A DNA stretch of 64,000 nt from Panulirus ornatus (GCF_036320965.1 NC_092231.1:30188199-30252198), one strand, 5' to 3'. Shown: positions 24,950-38,198, numbered from the stretch's first letter. Program-made: numbers and translations. Notes: generated by a model from the sequence alone, not told the origin.

Positions 24950-25722
24950 ATATTGTATTTTTATCTTTATTATATTTTGTTGCTGTCTTCCTCATTAGCG
25001 GGGTAGCGTATGGAAACACAAAAGAATTGCCCAACCCACCCACACATACATGTATATACATCAGCGCCCACACACGCACATATACATACCTATACATTCT
25101 AACATATACATAAATATACATACACAGACATATACATACATATACATACACAGACATATACATATATATATACACATGCTCATATTCATACATGCTGCCT
25201 TCATCCATTCCTGTCACCACACTGCCACACATGAAATGACAACCCCCCCTTTCCCCGAGTGCGCACGAGGTAGCGTTAGGAAACGACAGCAAAGGCCACA
25301 TTCATCCACACTCAGACTCTTCTCCTCTCTCAACCACACTCTTTTTATTACCACACATATCTCTTACCCTTTCATTACTTAGTCAGTCAAACCCCCTTAC
25401 ACCACATATTGTCCTCAAACATCTCATTTCCAACACATCCACTTTTCTCAGCACAACCCTATCTATTGCCCATGCCTCAAAACCATATAACATTGTTCAA
25501 ACCACTATTCCTTCAAACATTCCCATTTTTGCTTTCTGAGATAACATTGTCGCATTCCATACATTATTCATCGCTTCCAAAACCTTTGCCCCATGCCCCA
25601 CCCTGTGACTCCCTTCCACTTCCATGGTTCCATCCGCTGCCAAATCCACTCCCAGATATCTAAAGCACTTCACTTCCTCCAGTTTTTCTCCATTCAAACT
25701 TACCTCCTAATAACCTCAAGGC
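24950..25722 (-). mobile_element. RTE-like LINE, 3' part of a 5'-inverted insertion (older subfamily)
   Basis: A diverged 3' UTR (tail CTCATTAGCGGGG type) then a jump to the C-terminus (25321-25697). Its 5' end lies at the codons near KVIR, just after the point where the following + piece ends (27241). The pair fits one twin-primed insertion. Confidence 0.78.
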
Positions 25723-27240
25723 TATTTCTGATCATTATTTTGTGGAGGCGAAGATGAAGATTTGTAGAGGTTTTCAGAAAAGAAGAGAGAATGTTGGGGT
25801 GAAGAGAGTGGTGAGAGTAAGTGAGCTTGGAAAGGAGACTTCTGTTAGGAAGTACCAGGACAAACTAAGTGCAGAATGGAAAAAGGATGTAATGAGAGTG
25901 GGGGAGGAATGGGATATATTTAGGGAAGCAGTGATGGTTTGCACAAAAGATGCTTGTGGCATGAGAAGTGTGGGAGATGGGCAGATTAGAAAGGGTAGTG
26001 AGTGGTGGGATGAAGAGAGAGGCATTTGGATTGTTTTTGCAGGGAAATAGTGCACGACTGGCAGATGTATAAAAGAAAGAGGCAGGAGGTCAAGAGAAAG
26101 ATGCAAGAGGTGAAAAACAGGGTGAATGAGAGTTGGGGTGACAGAGTTTCACTAAATTTTAGGGAGAATAATAAGATGTTTTGGAAGAAGGTAAATAAAG
26201 TGCGTAAGACAAGCGAACAAATGGGAACATCGGTGAAGGGAGCTGATGGGGAGGTAATACCAAGTAGTGGTGATGTGAGAAGGAAATGGAGTGAGTATTT
26301 TTAAGGTTTGTTGAATGTGTTAGATGATAGAGTGGCAGATATAGGGTGCTTTGGTTGAGGTCGTGTGCAAAGTGAGAGGGTTAGGGAGAATGATTGGCAA
26401 ACTGAGAAAGCTTTGCGGAAGGTGAAAGCCGGCAAGGCAGCTGGTTTGGATGGTATTGCAGAGGAATTTATTAAAAAAGGGGGTGACTGTGTTGTTGACT
26501 GGTTGGTAAGGATATTTAATGTATACATGGCGTATGGTGAAGTGCTTGAGTATTGGCGGAATGCATGCATAGCGCCATTGTACAAAGGCAAAGGGGATAA
26601 AAGTGAGTGCTCAAATTACAGAGGTATAAGTTTGTTGGGTATTCCTGGGAAATTATATGGGAGGGTATTGATTGAGAGGGTGAAGGCATGTACAGAGCAT
26701 CAGACTGAGGAAGAACATTATGGTTTCAGAAGTGGTAGAGGATGTGTGGATCAGGTGTTTGCTTTGAAGAATGTATGTGAGAAACACTTAGAAAAGTAAA
26801 TAGATTTGTATGTAGCATTTATGGATCTGGAGAAGGCATATGATAGAGTTGATAGGGTTGCTCTATGGAAGGTATTAAGAATATATGGTGTAGGAGGCAA
26901 GTTGTTGGAAGCAGTGAAAAGTTTTTATCGAGGATGTAAGGCATGTGTATGAGTAGGAAGAGAGGAAAGTGATTGGTTCTCACTGAATGTCGGTTTGCAG
27001 CTGGGGTGTGTGATGTCTCCATGATTGTTTAACTTGTTTATTGTTAGGGAGGTGAATGCAAGAGTTTTGGAGAGAGCGGCAAGTATGCAGTCTCTTGTGG
27101 ATGAGAGGGCTTGGGAAGTGAGTCCATTGTTGTTAGATGATGATACAGAGCTGGTGGCTGATTCAGGTGGGAAACAGCAGAAGCTGGTGACTGAGTTTGG
27201 TAAAATGTATGAGAGAAGAAAGCTGAGAATAAATGTGAAT

Positions 27241-27241
<1 letters not shown>
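25723..27241 (+). mobile_element. RTE-like LINE, inverted 5' part of the same insertion
   Basis: Runs from the end of the endonuclease (SDH context, 25725) through linker and RT to LRINVN. Open pieces: 25742-26050, 26026-26304, 26365-26799 and 27025-27240. Motif B reads LQLGCVMSP and motif C LDDDTELVA, both altered from the family. It is inactivated by stops at 26303 and 26797. Confidence 0.8.
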
Positions 27242-27280
<39 letters not shown>

Positions 27281-27740
27281 CTTTGTCGCTGTCTCCCGCG
27301 TTTGCGAGGTAGCGCAAGGAAACAGACGAAAGAAATGGCCCAACCCCCCCCCCCCATACACATGTACATACACACTTCCACACACGCAAATATACATACC
27401 TACACAGCTTTCCATGGTTTACCCCAGACGCTTCACATGCCTTGATTCAATCCACTGACAGCACGTCAAACCCTGTATACCACATCGCTCCAATTCACTC
27501 TATTCCTTGCCCTCCTTTCACCCTCCTGCATGTTCAGGCCCCGATCACACAAAATCTTTTTCACTCCATCTTTTCCACCTCCAATTTGGTTCTCCCTCTT
27601 CTCCTCGTTCCCTCCACCGTCCGACACATATATCCTCTTGGTCAATCTTTCCTCACTCAATCTCTCCATGTGTCCAAACCATTTCAATTCACCCTCTTCT
27701 GCTCTCTCAACCACACTCTTTTTATTACCACACATCTCTG
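27242..27740 (-). mobile_element. RTE-like LINE, 5'-truncated copy
   Basis: T36 (A-tail), short-type 3' UTR with a C10 run, then C-terminus back to the REMCGNKK region. Compared with its duplicate (34466-34961) this copy has extra single bases (e.g. near 27572, 27590, 27619), which break the frame that is open in the duplicate. Confidence 0.82.
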
Positions 27741-29949
27741 TATTATTGACTGGTTGGTAAGGTTATTTAATGTATGTATGACTCATGGTGAGGTGCCTAG
27801 GGATTGGCGGAATGCGTGCATAGTGCCATTGTACAAAGGCAAAGGGGATAAGAGTGAGTGCTCAAATTACAGAGGTATAAGTTTGTGAGAACAATGGAAG
27901 TAAGGGGAGTGGGGAGGAATGGGATGTATTTAGGGAATCGGTGATGGATTGCGCAAAAGATGCTTGTGGCATGAGAAGAGTGGGAGGTGGGTTGATTAGA
28001 AAGGGTAGTGAGTGGTGGGATGAAGAAGTAAGAGTATTAGTGAAAGAGAAGAGAGAGGCATTTGGACGATTTTTGTAGGGAAAAAAATGCAATTGAGTGG
28101 GAGATGTATAAAAGAAAGAGACAGGAGGTCAAGAGAAAGGTGCAAGAGGTGAAAAAAAAGGGCAAATGAGAGTTGGGGTGAGAGAGTATCATTAAATTTT
28201 AGGGAGAATTAAAAGATGTTCTGGAAGGAGGTAAATAAAGTGCGTAAGACAAGGGAGCAAATGGGAACTTCAGTGAAGGGCGCAAATGGGGAGGTGATAA
28301 CAAGTAGTGGTGATGTGAGAAGGAGATGGAGTGAGTATTTTGAAGGTTTGTTGAATGTGTTTGATGATAGAGTGGCAGATATAGGGTGTTTTGGTCGAGG
28401 TGGTGTGCAAAGTGAGAGGGTTAGGGAAAATGATTTGGTAAACAGAGAAGAGGTAGTGAAAGCTTTGCGGAAGATGAAAGCCGGCAAGGCAGCAGGTTTG
28501 GATGGTATTGCAGTGGAATTTATTAAAAAAGGGGGTGACTGTATTGTTGACTGGTTGGTAAGGTTATTTAATGTATGTATGACTCATGGTGAGGTGCCTG
28601 AGGATTGGCGGAATGCGTGCATAGTGCCATTGTACAAAGGCAAAGGGGGTAAGAGTGAGTGCTCAAATTACAGAGGTATAAGTTTGTTGAGTATTCCTGG
28701 TAAATTATATGGGAGGGTATTGATTGAGAGGGTGAAGGCATGTACAGAGCATCAGATTGGGGAAGAGCAGTGTGGTTTCAGAAGTGGTAGAGGATGTGTG
28801 GATCAGGTGTTTGCTTTGAAGAATGTATGTGAGAAATACTTAGAAAAGCAAATGGATTTGTATGTAGCATTTATGGATCTGGAGAAGGCATATGATAGAG
28901 TTGATAGAGATGCTCTGTGGAAGGTATTAAGAATATATGGTGTGGGAGGAAAGTTGTTAGAAGCAGTGAAAAGTTTTTATCGAGGATGTAAGGCATGTGT
29001 ACGTGTAGGAAGAGAGGAAAGTGATTGGTTCTCAGTGAATGTAGGTTTGCGGCAGGGGTGTGTGATTTCTCCATGGTTGTTTAATTTGTTTATGGATGGG
29101 GTTGTTAGGGAGGTAAATGCAAGAGTTTTGGAAAGAGGGGCAAGTATGAAGTCAGTTGGCGATGAGAGAGCTTGGGAAGTGAGTCAGTTGTTGTTCACTG
29201 ATGATACAGCGCTGGTGGCTGATTCATGTGAGAAACTGCAGAAGCTGGTGACTGAGTTTGGTAAAGTGTGTGGAAGAAGAAAGTTAAGAGTAAATGTGAA
29301 TAAGAGCAAGGTTATTAGGTACAGTAGGGTTGAGGGTCAAGTCAATTGGGAGGTGAGTTTTGAATGGAGAAAAACTGGAGGAAGTGAAGTGTTTTAGATA
29401 TCTGGGAGTGGATCTGGCAGCGGATGGAACCATGGAAGCGGAAGTGGATCATAGGGTGGGGGAGGGGCGAAAATTCTGGGGGCCTTGAAGAATGTGTGGA
29501 AGTCGAGAACATATTACTCGGAAAGCAAAAATGGGTTATGTTGAAGGAATGGTGGTTCCAACAATGTTGTATGGTTGCGAGGCGTGGGCTATGGATAGAG
29601 TTGTGCACAGGAGGATGGATGTGCTGGAAATGAGATGTTTGAGGACAATGTGTGGTGTGAGGTGGTTTGATCGAGTGAGTAACGTAAGGGTAAGAGGAGA
29701 TGTGTGGAAATAAAAAGAGCGTGGTTGAGAGAGCAGAAGAGGGTGTTTTGAAGTGGTTTGGGCACATGGAGAGAATGAGTGAGGAAAGATTGACCAAGAG
29801 GATATATGTGTCGGAGGTGGAGGGAACGAGGAGAAGAGGGAGACCAAATTGGAGGTGGAAAGATGGAGTTGAAAAAAGATTTTGTGTGATCGGGGCCCCT
29901 GAAACATGCAGGAGGGTGAAAGGAGGGCAAGGAATAGAGTGAATTGGGC
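27741..29949 (+). mobile_element. RTE-like LINE, rearranged + strand copy (copy 1)
   Basis: 27741-27887 carries RT fingers (IVDWLVRLFNVC to YRGIS); 27888 onward steps back to the linker and then reads continuously: frame 28216-29397 (393 codons) with motif A AFMDLEKAYD, motif B LRQGCVISPWLF and motif C FTDDTALVA. After 29340 many 1-base insertions scatter the C-terminus over frames; the duplicate at 36560-37164 lacks most of these. Confidence 0.83.
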
Positions 29950-32165
29950 GCACAAAATCTATCCATAGCCCACGCCTCCGCAACCATTACAACATTGTTG
30001 GAACCACTATTCCTTCAAACATAGCCATTTTTGCTTTCCGAGATAATGTTCTCGACTTCCACATTCTTCAAGGCTCCCAGAATTTTTGCTCCCTTCCCCA
30101 CCCTATGATTCACTTCCGCTTCCATGGTTCCATCCACTGCCAAGTCTGCTCCCAGATATCTAAAACACTTCACTTCCTCCAGTTTTTCCTCATTCAAACA
30201 TATCTCCCAATTGACTTGACCCTCAACCCTATTGTACCTCATAACCTTGCTCTTATTCACATTTACTCTCAACTTTCTTCTTTCACACACTTTACCAAAC
30301 TCAGTCACCAGCTTCTGCAGTTTCTCACATGAATCAGCCACCAGCTCTGTATCATCAGCGAACAACAACTGACTCACTTCCCAAGCTCTCTCATCCCCAA
30401 CAGACTGCATACTTGCCCCTCCTTCCAAAATTCTTGCATTCACCTCCCTAACAACCCCATCCATAAACAAATTAAACAACCATAGAGACAACACACACCC
30501 CTGCCGCAAACCTACATTCACTGAGAACCAATCACTTTCCTTTCTTCCTACACGTACACATGCCTTACATCCTCGATAAAAACTTTTCACTGCTTCTAAC
30601 AACTTGCCTCCCACACCATGTATTCTTAAGACCTTCCACAGAGCATCTCTATCAACTCTATCATATGCCTTCTCCAGATCCATGAATGCTACATACAAAT
30701 CCATTTGCTTATCTAAGTATTTCTCACATACATTCTTCAAAGCAAACACCTGATCCACACATCCTCTACTACTTCTGAAACCACACTGCTCTTCCCCAAT
30801 CTGATGCTCTGTACATGCCTTCACCCTCTCAATCAATAACCTCCCATATAATTTCCAAGGAATACCCAACAAACTTATACCTCTGTAATTTGAGCACTCA
30901 CCTTTGTCCCCTTTGCCTTTGTACAGTGGCACTATGCAAGCATTCTGCCAATCCTCAGGCACCTCACCATGAATCATACATACATTAAATAACCTTATCA
31001 ACCAGTCAACAATACAGTCACCCCCTTTTTTAATTATTCCACAGCAATACCATCCAAACCTGCTGCCTTGCCGGCTTTCATCTTCCGCAAAGCTTTTACT
31101 ACCTCTTCACTGTTTACCAAATCATTTTTCCTAACCCTCTCGCTTTGCACACCACCTCGACCAAAGCACCCTATATCTGCCACTCTATCATCAAACACAT
31201 TCAACAAACCTTCAAAATACTCACTCCATCTCCTTCTCACATCACCACCACTTGTTATCACCTCCCCATTAGCCCCCTTCACTGAAGTTTCCATTTGTTC
31301 CCTTGTCTTACGCACTTTATTTACCTCCTTCCAAAACATCTTTTTATTCTCCCCAAAATTTAATGATACTCTCTCACCCCAACTCTCATTTGCCCTCTTT
31401 TTCACCTCTTGCACCTTTCTCTTGACCTCCTGCCTCTTTCTTTTATACATCTCCCCCTCATTTGCATTTTTTCCCTGCAAAAATCGTCCAAATGCTTCTC
31501 TCTTCTCTTGCACTTATAATCTTACTTCTTCATCCCACCACTTACTACCCTTTTTATCTGCCCACCTCCCACACTTCTCATGCCACAAGCAACTGTTGCG
31601 CAAGCCATCACTGCTTCCCTAAATACATCCTATTCTTCCCCCACTCCCCTTACCTCCTTTGTTCTCACCTTTTTCCATTCTGTACTCAGTCTCTCCTGGT
31701 ACTTCCTCACACAAGTCTCCTTCCCAAGCTCACTTACTCTTACCACTCTCTTCACCCCAACATTCTCTCTTCTTTTCTGAAAACCTCTGCAAATCTTCAC
31801 CTTCACCTCCACAAGTTAATGATCAGACATCCCTCCAGTTGCACCTCTCAGCACATTAACGTCTAAAAGTCTCTCTTTCACACGCCTATCAATTAACACA
31901 TAATCCAGTAACGCTCTCTGGCCGTCTCTCCTACTTACATACCTATACTTATGTATATCTCTCTTTTTAAACCCAGTTATTCCCAATCACCAGTCCTTTT
32001 TCAGCACATAAATCTACAAGCTCTTCACCATTTCCATTTACAACACTGAACACCTCATGTACACCAATTACTCCCTCAACTGCCACATTACTCACCTTTG
32101 CATTCAAATCACCCATCACTATAATCCGGTCTCGTGCATCAAAACCACTAACACACTCATTCAGT
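29950..32165 (-). mobile_element. RTE-like LINE, chimeric minus copy at the duplication junction
   Basis: 29950-30060 resembles the LINE at 37165-37280 (e.g. CATAGCC and CTCGAC variants); from 30061 it is the near-identical duplicate of 22562-24665. Open RT frame 30015-31001 and linker frame 31034-31513. A two-base loss at 30060 (CTTCCACATTC for CTTCCACACATTC) marks the crossover. Confidence 0.85.
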
Positions 32166-32187
32166 ATATATATATATATATATATAT
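32165..32187. repeat. (TA)n microsatellite, empty site
   Basis: Short TA tract directly joining the LINE 5' truncation point to the next LINE 3' end. It is the paralogous empty site of the SINE-A at 24704-24944. Confidence 0.9.
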
Positions 32188-32945
32188 TGTATTTTTATCT
32201 TTATTATATTTTGTTGCTGTCTTCCTCATTAGCGGGGTAGCGTATGGAAACACAAAAGAATTGCCCAACCCACCCACACATACATGTATATACATCAGCG
32301 CCCACACACGCACATATACATACCTATACATTCTAACATATACATAAATATACATACACAGACATATACATACACAGACATATACATATATATATACACA
32401 TGCTCATATTCATACATGCTGCCTTCATCCATTCCTGTCACCACACTGCCACACATGAAATGACAACCCCCCTTTCCCCGAGTGCGCACGAGGTAGCGTT
32501 AGGAAACGACAGCAAAGGCCACATTCATCCACACTCAGACTCTTCTCCTCTCTCAACCACACTCTTTTTATTACCACACATATCTCTTACCCTTTCATTA
32601 CTTAGTCAGTCAAACCCCCTTACACCACATATTGTCCTCAAACATCTCATTTCCAACACATCCACTTTTCTCAGCACAACCCTATCTATTGCCCATGCCT
32701 CAAAACCATATAACATTGTTCAAACCACTATTCCTTCAAACATTCCCATTTTTGCTTTCTGAGATAACATTGTCGCATTCCATACATTATTCATCGCTTC
32801 CAAAACCTTTGCCCCATGCCCCACCCTGTGACTCCCTTCCACTTCCATGGTTCCATCCGCTGCCAAATCCACTCCCAGATATCTAAAGCACTTCACTTCC
32901 TCCAGTTTTTCTCCATTCAAACTTACCTCCTAATAACCTCAAGGC
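32188..32945 (-). mobile_element. RTE-like LINE, duplicate of 24950-25722
   Basis: Second copy of the diverged 3' UTR plus C-terminus fragment. It lacks one 14-bp unit of the CATACACAGACATATA-type tract present in copy 1. Confidence 0.82.
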
Positions 32946-34463
32946 TATTTCTGATCATTATTTTGTGGAGGCGAAGATGAAGATTTGTAGAGGTTTTCAG
33001 AAAAGAAGAGAGAATGTTGGGGTGAAGAGAGTGGTGAGAGTAAGTGAGCTTGGAAAGGAGACTTCTGTTAGGAAGTACCAGGACAAACTAAGTGCAGAAT
33101 GGAAAAAGGATGTAATGAGAGTGGGGGAGGAATGGGATATATTTAGGGAAGCAGTGATGGTTTGCACAAAAGATGCTTGTGGCATGAGAAGTGTGGGAGA
33201 TGGGCAGATTAGAAAGGGTAGTGAGTGGTGGGATGAAGAGAGAGGCATTTGGATTGTTTTTGCAGGGAAATAGTGCACGACTGGCAGATGTATAAAAGAA
33301 AGAGGCAGGAGGTCAAGAGAAAGATGCAAGAGGTGAAAAACAGGGTGAATGAGAGTTGGGGTGACAGAGTTTCACTAAATTTTAGGGAGAATAATAAGAT
33401 GTTTTGGAAGAAGGTAAATAAAGTGCGTAAGACAAGCGAACAAATGGGAACATCGGTGAAGGGAGCTGATGGGGAGGTAATACCAAGTAGTGGTGATGTG
33501 AGAAGGAAATGGAGTGAGTATTTTTAAGGTTTGTTGAATGTGTTAGATGATAGAGTGGCAGATATAGGGTGCTTTGGTTGAGGTCGTGTGCAAAGTGAGA
33601 GGGTTAGGGAGAATGATTGGCAAACTGAGAAAGCTTTGCGGAAGGTGAAAGCCGGCAAGGCAGCTGGTTTGGATGGTATTGCAGAGGAATTTATTGAAAA
33701 AGGGGGTGACTGTGTTGTTGACTGGTTGGTAAGGATATTTAATGTATACATGGCGTATGGTGAAGTGCTTGAGTATTGGCGGAATGCATGCATAGCGCCA
33801 TTGTACAAAGGCAAAGGGGATAAAAGTGAGTGCTCAAATTACAGAGGTATAAGTTTGTTGGGTATTCCTGGGAAATTATATGGGAGGGTATTGATTGAGA
33901 GGGTGAAGGCATGTACAGAGCATCAGACTGAGGAAGAACATTATGGTTTCAGAAGTGGTAGAGGATGTGTGGATCAGGTGTTTGCTTTGAAGAATGTATG
34001 TGAGAAACACTTAGAAAAGTAAATAGATTTGTATGTAGCATTTATGGATCTGGAGAAGGCATATGATAGAGTTGATAGGGTTGCTCTATGGAAGGTATTA
34101 AGAATATATGGTGTAGGAGGCAAGTTGTTGGAAGCAGTGAAAAGTTTTTATCGAGGATGTAAGGCATGTGTATGAGTAGGAAGAGAGGAAAGTGATTGGT
34201 TCTCACTGAATGTCGGTTTGCAGCTGGGGTGTGTGATGTCTCCATGATTGTTTAACTTGTTTATTGTTAGGGAGGTGAATGCAAGAGTTTTGGAGAGAGC
34301 GGCAAGTATGCAGTCTCTTGTGGATGAGAGGGCTTGGGAAGTGAGTCCATTGTTGTTAGATGATGATACAGAGCTGGTGGCTGATTCAGGTGGGAAACAG
34401 CAGAAGCTGGTGACTGAGTTTGGTAAAATGTATGAGAGAAGAAAGCTGAGAATAAATGTGAAT

Positions 34464-34465
<2 letters not shown>
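32946..34465 (+). mobile_element. RTE-like LINE, duplicate of 25723-27241
   Basis: Same linker and RT fragment with the same stops. One visible difference is Glu for Lys at about 33694 (GAAAAAG for AAAAAAG). Ends at the same LINE codon before a long T-run. Confidence 0.82.
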
Positions 34466-34504
<39 letters not shown>

Positions 34505-34961
34505 CTTTGTCGCTGTCTCCCGCGTTTGCGAGGTAGCGCAAGGAAACAGACGAAAGAAATGGCCCAACCCCCCCCCCCCCATACACATGTACATACACAC
34601 TTCCACACACGCAAATATACATACCTACACAGCTTTCCATGGTTTACCCCAGACGCTTCACATGCCTTGATTCAATCCACTGACAGCACGTCAAACCCTG
34701 TATACCACATCGCTCCAATTCACTCTATTCCTTGCCCTCCTTTCACCCTCCTGCATGTTCAGGCCCCGATCACACAAAATCTTTTTCACTCCATCTTTCC
34801 ACCTCCAATTTGGTCTCCCTCTTCTCCTCGTTCCCTCCACCTCCGACACATATATCCTCTTGGTCAATCTTTCCTCACTCAATCTCTCCATGTGTCCAAA
34901 CCATTTCAATTCACCCTCTTCTGCTCTCTCAACCACACTCTTTTTATTACCACACATCTCT
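34466..34961 (-). mobile_element. RTE-like LINE, duplicate of 27242-27740
   Basis: T-run, short-type 3' UTR with a C-run and an open C-terminal frame (34691-34957), without the extra bases seen in copy 1. Confidence 0.83.
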
Positions 34962-37164
34962 GTATTATTGACTGGTTGGTAAGGTTATTTAATGTATGTA
35001 TGACTCATGGTGAGGTGCCTGAGGATTGGCGGAATGCGTGCATAGTGCCATTGTACAAAGGCAAAGGGGATAAGAGTGAGTGCTCAAATTACAGAGGTAT
35101 AAGTTTGTGAGAACAATGGAAGTAAGGGGAGTGGGGGAGGAATGGGATGTATTTAGGGAATCGGTGATGGATTGCGCAAAAGATGCTTGTGGCATGAGAA
35201 GAGTGGGAGGTGGGTTGATTAGAAAGGGTAGTGAGTGGTGGGATGAAGAAGTAAAAGTATTAGTGAAAGAGAAGAGAGAGGCATTTGGACGATTTTTGTA
35301 GGGAAAAAATGCAATTGAGTGGGAGATGTATAAAAGAAAGAGACAGGAGGTCAAGAGAAAGGTGCAAGAGGTGAAAAAAAGGGCAAATGAGAGTTGGGGT
35401 GAGAGAGTATCATTAAATTTTAGGGAGAATTAAAAGATGTTCTGGAAGGAGGTAAATAAAGTGCGTAAGACAAGGGAGCAAATGGGAACTTCAGTGAAGG
35501 GCGCAAATGGGGAGGTGATAACAAGTAGTGGTGATGTGAGAAGGAGATGGAGTGAGTATTTTGAAGGTTTGTTGAATGTGTTTGATGATAGAGTGGCAGA
35601 TATAGGGTGTTTTGGTCGAGGTGGTGTGCAAAGTGAGAGGGTTAGGGAAAATGATTTGGTAAACAGAGAAGAGGTAGTGAAAGCTTTGCGGAAGATGAAA
35701 GCCGGCAAGGCAGCAGGTTTGGATGGTATTGCAGTGGAATTTATTAAAAAAGGGGGTGACTGTATTGTTGACTGGTTGGTAAGGTTATTTAATGTATGTA
35801 TGACTCATGGTGAGGTGCCTGAGGATTGGCGGAATGCGTGCATAGTGCCATTGTACAAAGGCAAAGGGGATAAGAGTGAGTGCTCAAATTACAGAGGTAT
35901 AAGTTTGTTGAGTATTCCTGGTAAATTATATGGGAGGGTATTGATTGAGAGGGTGAAGGCATGTACAGAGCATCAGATTGGGGAAGAGCAGTGTGGTTTC
36001 AGAAGTGGTAGAGGATGTGTGGATCAGGTGTTTGCTTTGAAGAATGTATGTGAGAAATACTTAGAAAAGCAAATGGATTTGTATGTAGCATTTATGGATC
36101 TGGAGAAGGCATATGATAGAGTTGATAGAGATGCTCTGTGGAAGGTATTAAGAATATATGGTGTGGGAGGAAAGTTGTTAGAAGCAGTGAAAAGTTTTTA
36201 TCGAGGATGTAAGGCATGTGTACGTGTAGGAAGAGAGGAAAGTGATTGGTTCTCAGTGAATGTAGGTTTGCGGCAGGGGTGTGTGATTTCTCCATGGTTG
36301 TTTAATTTGTTTATGGATGGGGTTGTTAGGGAGGTAAATGCAAGAGTTTTGGAAAGAGGGGCAAGTATGAAGTCAGTTGGCGATGAGAGAGCTTGGGAAG
36401 TGAGTCAGTTGTTGTTCACTGATGATACAGCGCTGGTGGCTGATTCATGTGAGAAACTGCAGAAGCTGGTGACTGAGTTTGGTAAAGTGTGTGGAAGAAG
36501 AAAGTTAAGAGTAAATGTGAATAAGAGCAAGGTTATTAGGTACAGTAGGGTTGAGGGTCAAGTCAATTGGGAGGTGAGTTTGAATGGAGAAAAACTGGAG
36601 GAAGTGAAGTGTTTTAGATATCTGGGAGTGGATCTGGCAGCGGATGGAACCATGGAAGCGGAAGTGGATCATAGGGTGGGGGAGGGGCGAAAATTCTGGG
36701 GGCCTTGAAGAATGTGTGGAAGTCGAGAACATTATCTCGGAAAGCAAAAATGGGTATGTTTGAAGGAATGGTGGTTCCAACAATGTTGTATGGTTGCGAG
36801 GCGTGGGCTATGGATAGAGTTGTGCACAGGAGGATGGATGTGCTGGAAATGAGATGTTTGAGGACAATGTGTGGTGTGAGGTGGTTTGATCGAGTGAGTA
36901 ACGTAAGGGTAAGAGAGATGTGTGGAAATAAAAAGAGCGTGGTTGAGAGAGCAGAAGAGGGTGTTTTGAAGTGGTTTGGGCACATGGAGAGAATGAGTGA
37001 GGAAAGATTGACCAAGAGGATATATGTGTCGGAGGTGGAGGGAACGAGGAGAAGAGGGAGACCAAATTGGAGGTGGAAAGATGGAGTGAAAAAGATTTTG
37101 TGTGATCGGGGCCTGAACATGCAGGAGGGTGAAAGGAGGGCAAGGAATAGAGTGAATTGGAGCG
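34962..37164 (+). mobile_element. RTE-like LINE, + copy with the best preserved RT of the duplication
   Basis: Same rearranged order as 27741-29949. Frame 35437-36708 (423 codons) holds linker, RT fingers, motifs A (AFMDLEKAYD), B (LRQGCVISPWLF) and C (FTDDTALVA; most copies have FADD) and the start of the thumb. A one-base loss in the G-run near 36680 shifts the frame; the C-terminus continues in frame 36705-37164 and is cut by a minus LINE with a GCG overlap. Confidence 0.85.
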
Positions 37165-37687
37165 CACAACTCTATCCATAGCCCACGCCTCGCAACCATA
37201 CAACATTGTTGGAACCACTATTCCTTCAAACATAGCCATTTTTGCTTTCCGAGATAATGTTCTCGACTTCCACACATTCTTCAAGGCCCCCAGGATTTTC
37301 GCCCCCTCCCCCACCCTATGATCCACTTCCGCTTCCATGTTTCCATCCGCTGCCAGATCCACTCCCAGATATCTAAAACACTTCACTTCCTCCAGTTTTT
37401 CTCCATTCAAACTCACCTCTCAATTGACTTGACCCTCAACCCTACTGTACCTAATAACCTTGCTCTTATTCACATTTACTCTTAACTTTCTTCTTCCACA
37501 CACTTTTCCAAACTCAGTCACCAGCTTCTGCAGTTTCTCACATGAATCAGCCACCAGCGCTGTATCATCAGCGAACAACAACTGACTCACTTCCCAAGCT
37601 CTCTCATCCCCAACAGACTTCATACTTGCCCCTCTTTCCAAAACTCTTGCATTTACCTCCCTAACAACCCCATCCATAAACAAATTA
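37165..37687 (-). mobile_element. RTE-like LINE fragment (RT end and thumb)
   Basis: Covers codons from MDRVVR back to LFNLFMDG on the minus strand; frame 37420-37683 includes FADDTALVA. It may be the inverted 5' part of the + insertion that follows, with about 115 bp missing between the breakpoints (inference). Confidence 0.78.
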
Positions 37688-38141
37688 AAGAGTGTAGTTG
37701 AGAGAGCAGAAGAGGGTGTTTTGAAATGGTTTGGTCACATGGAGAGAATGAGTGAGGAAAGATTGACAAAGATTATATGTGTGTCAGAGGTGGAGGGAAT
37801 GAAGAGAAGTGGGAGACCAAATTTTAGGTGGAAAGATGGAGTGAAAAAGATTTTGAGTGATCGGGGCCTGAACATGCAGGAGGGTGAAAGGCATGCAAGG
37901 AATAGAGTGAATTGGAACAATGTGTTATACCAGGGTTGACGTGCTGTCAATGGATTGAACTAGGGCGTGTGAAGCGTCTGGGGTAAACCATGGAAAGGTC
38001 TGTGGGGCCTGGATATGGAAAGGGAGCTGTGGTTTCAGTGCATTATATATGACAGCTAGAGACTGAGTGTGAACGAATGTGGCCTTTTTTGTCTTTTCCT
38101 GGTGCTACCTCCTGCATATGTGGGGGTAGGGGGTTGTTATT

Positions 38142-38198
<57 letters not shown>

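Larger units (their letters stand above)
22561..30060. repeat. Tandem duplication, copy 1 (about 7.5 kb)
   Basis: The order of elements and sequence match 30061-37275 almost base for base (about 1 substitution per several hundred bp in the stretches compared). It differs by the SINE-A plus extra TA at 24666-24944 and by clustered 1-base indels at 27340-28170 and 29340-30000. Confidence 0.9.
30061..37275. repeat. Tandem duplication, copy 2 (about 7.2 kb)
   Basis: Direct repeat of 22562-30060, lacking the SINE-A at 24704-24944. Its right edge is approximate because it lies within related LINE sequence; after about 37275 the sequence follows another LINE subfamily variant. Confidence 0.88.
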
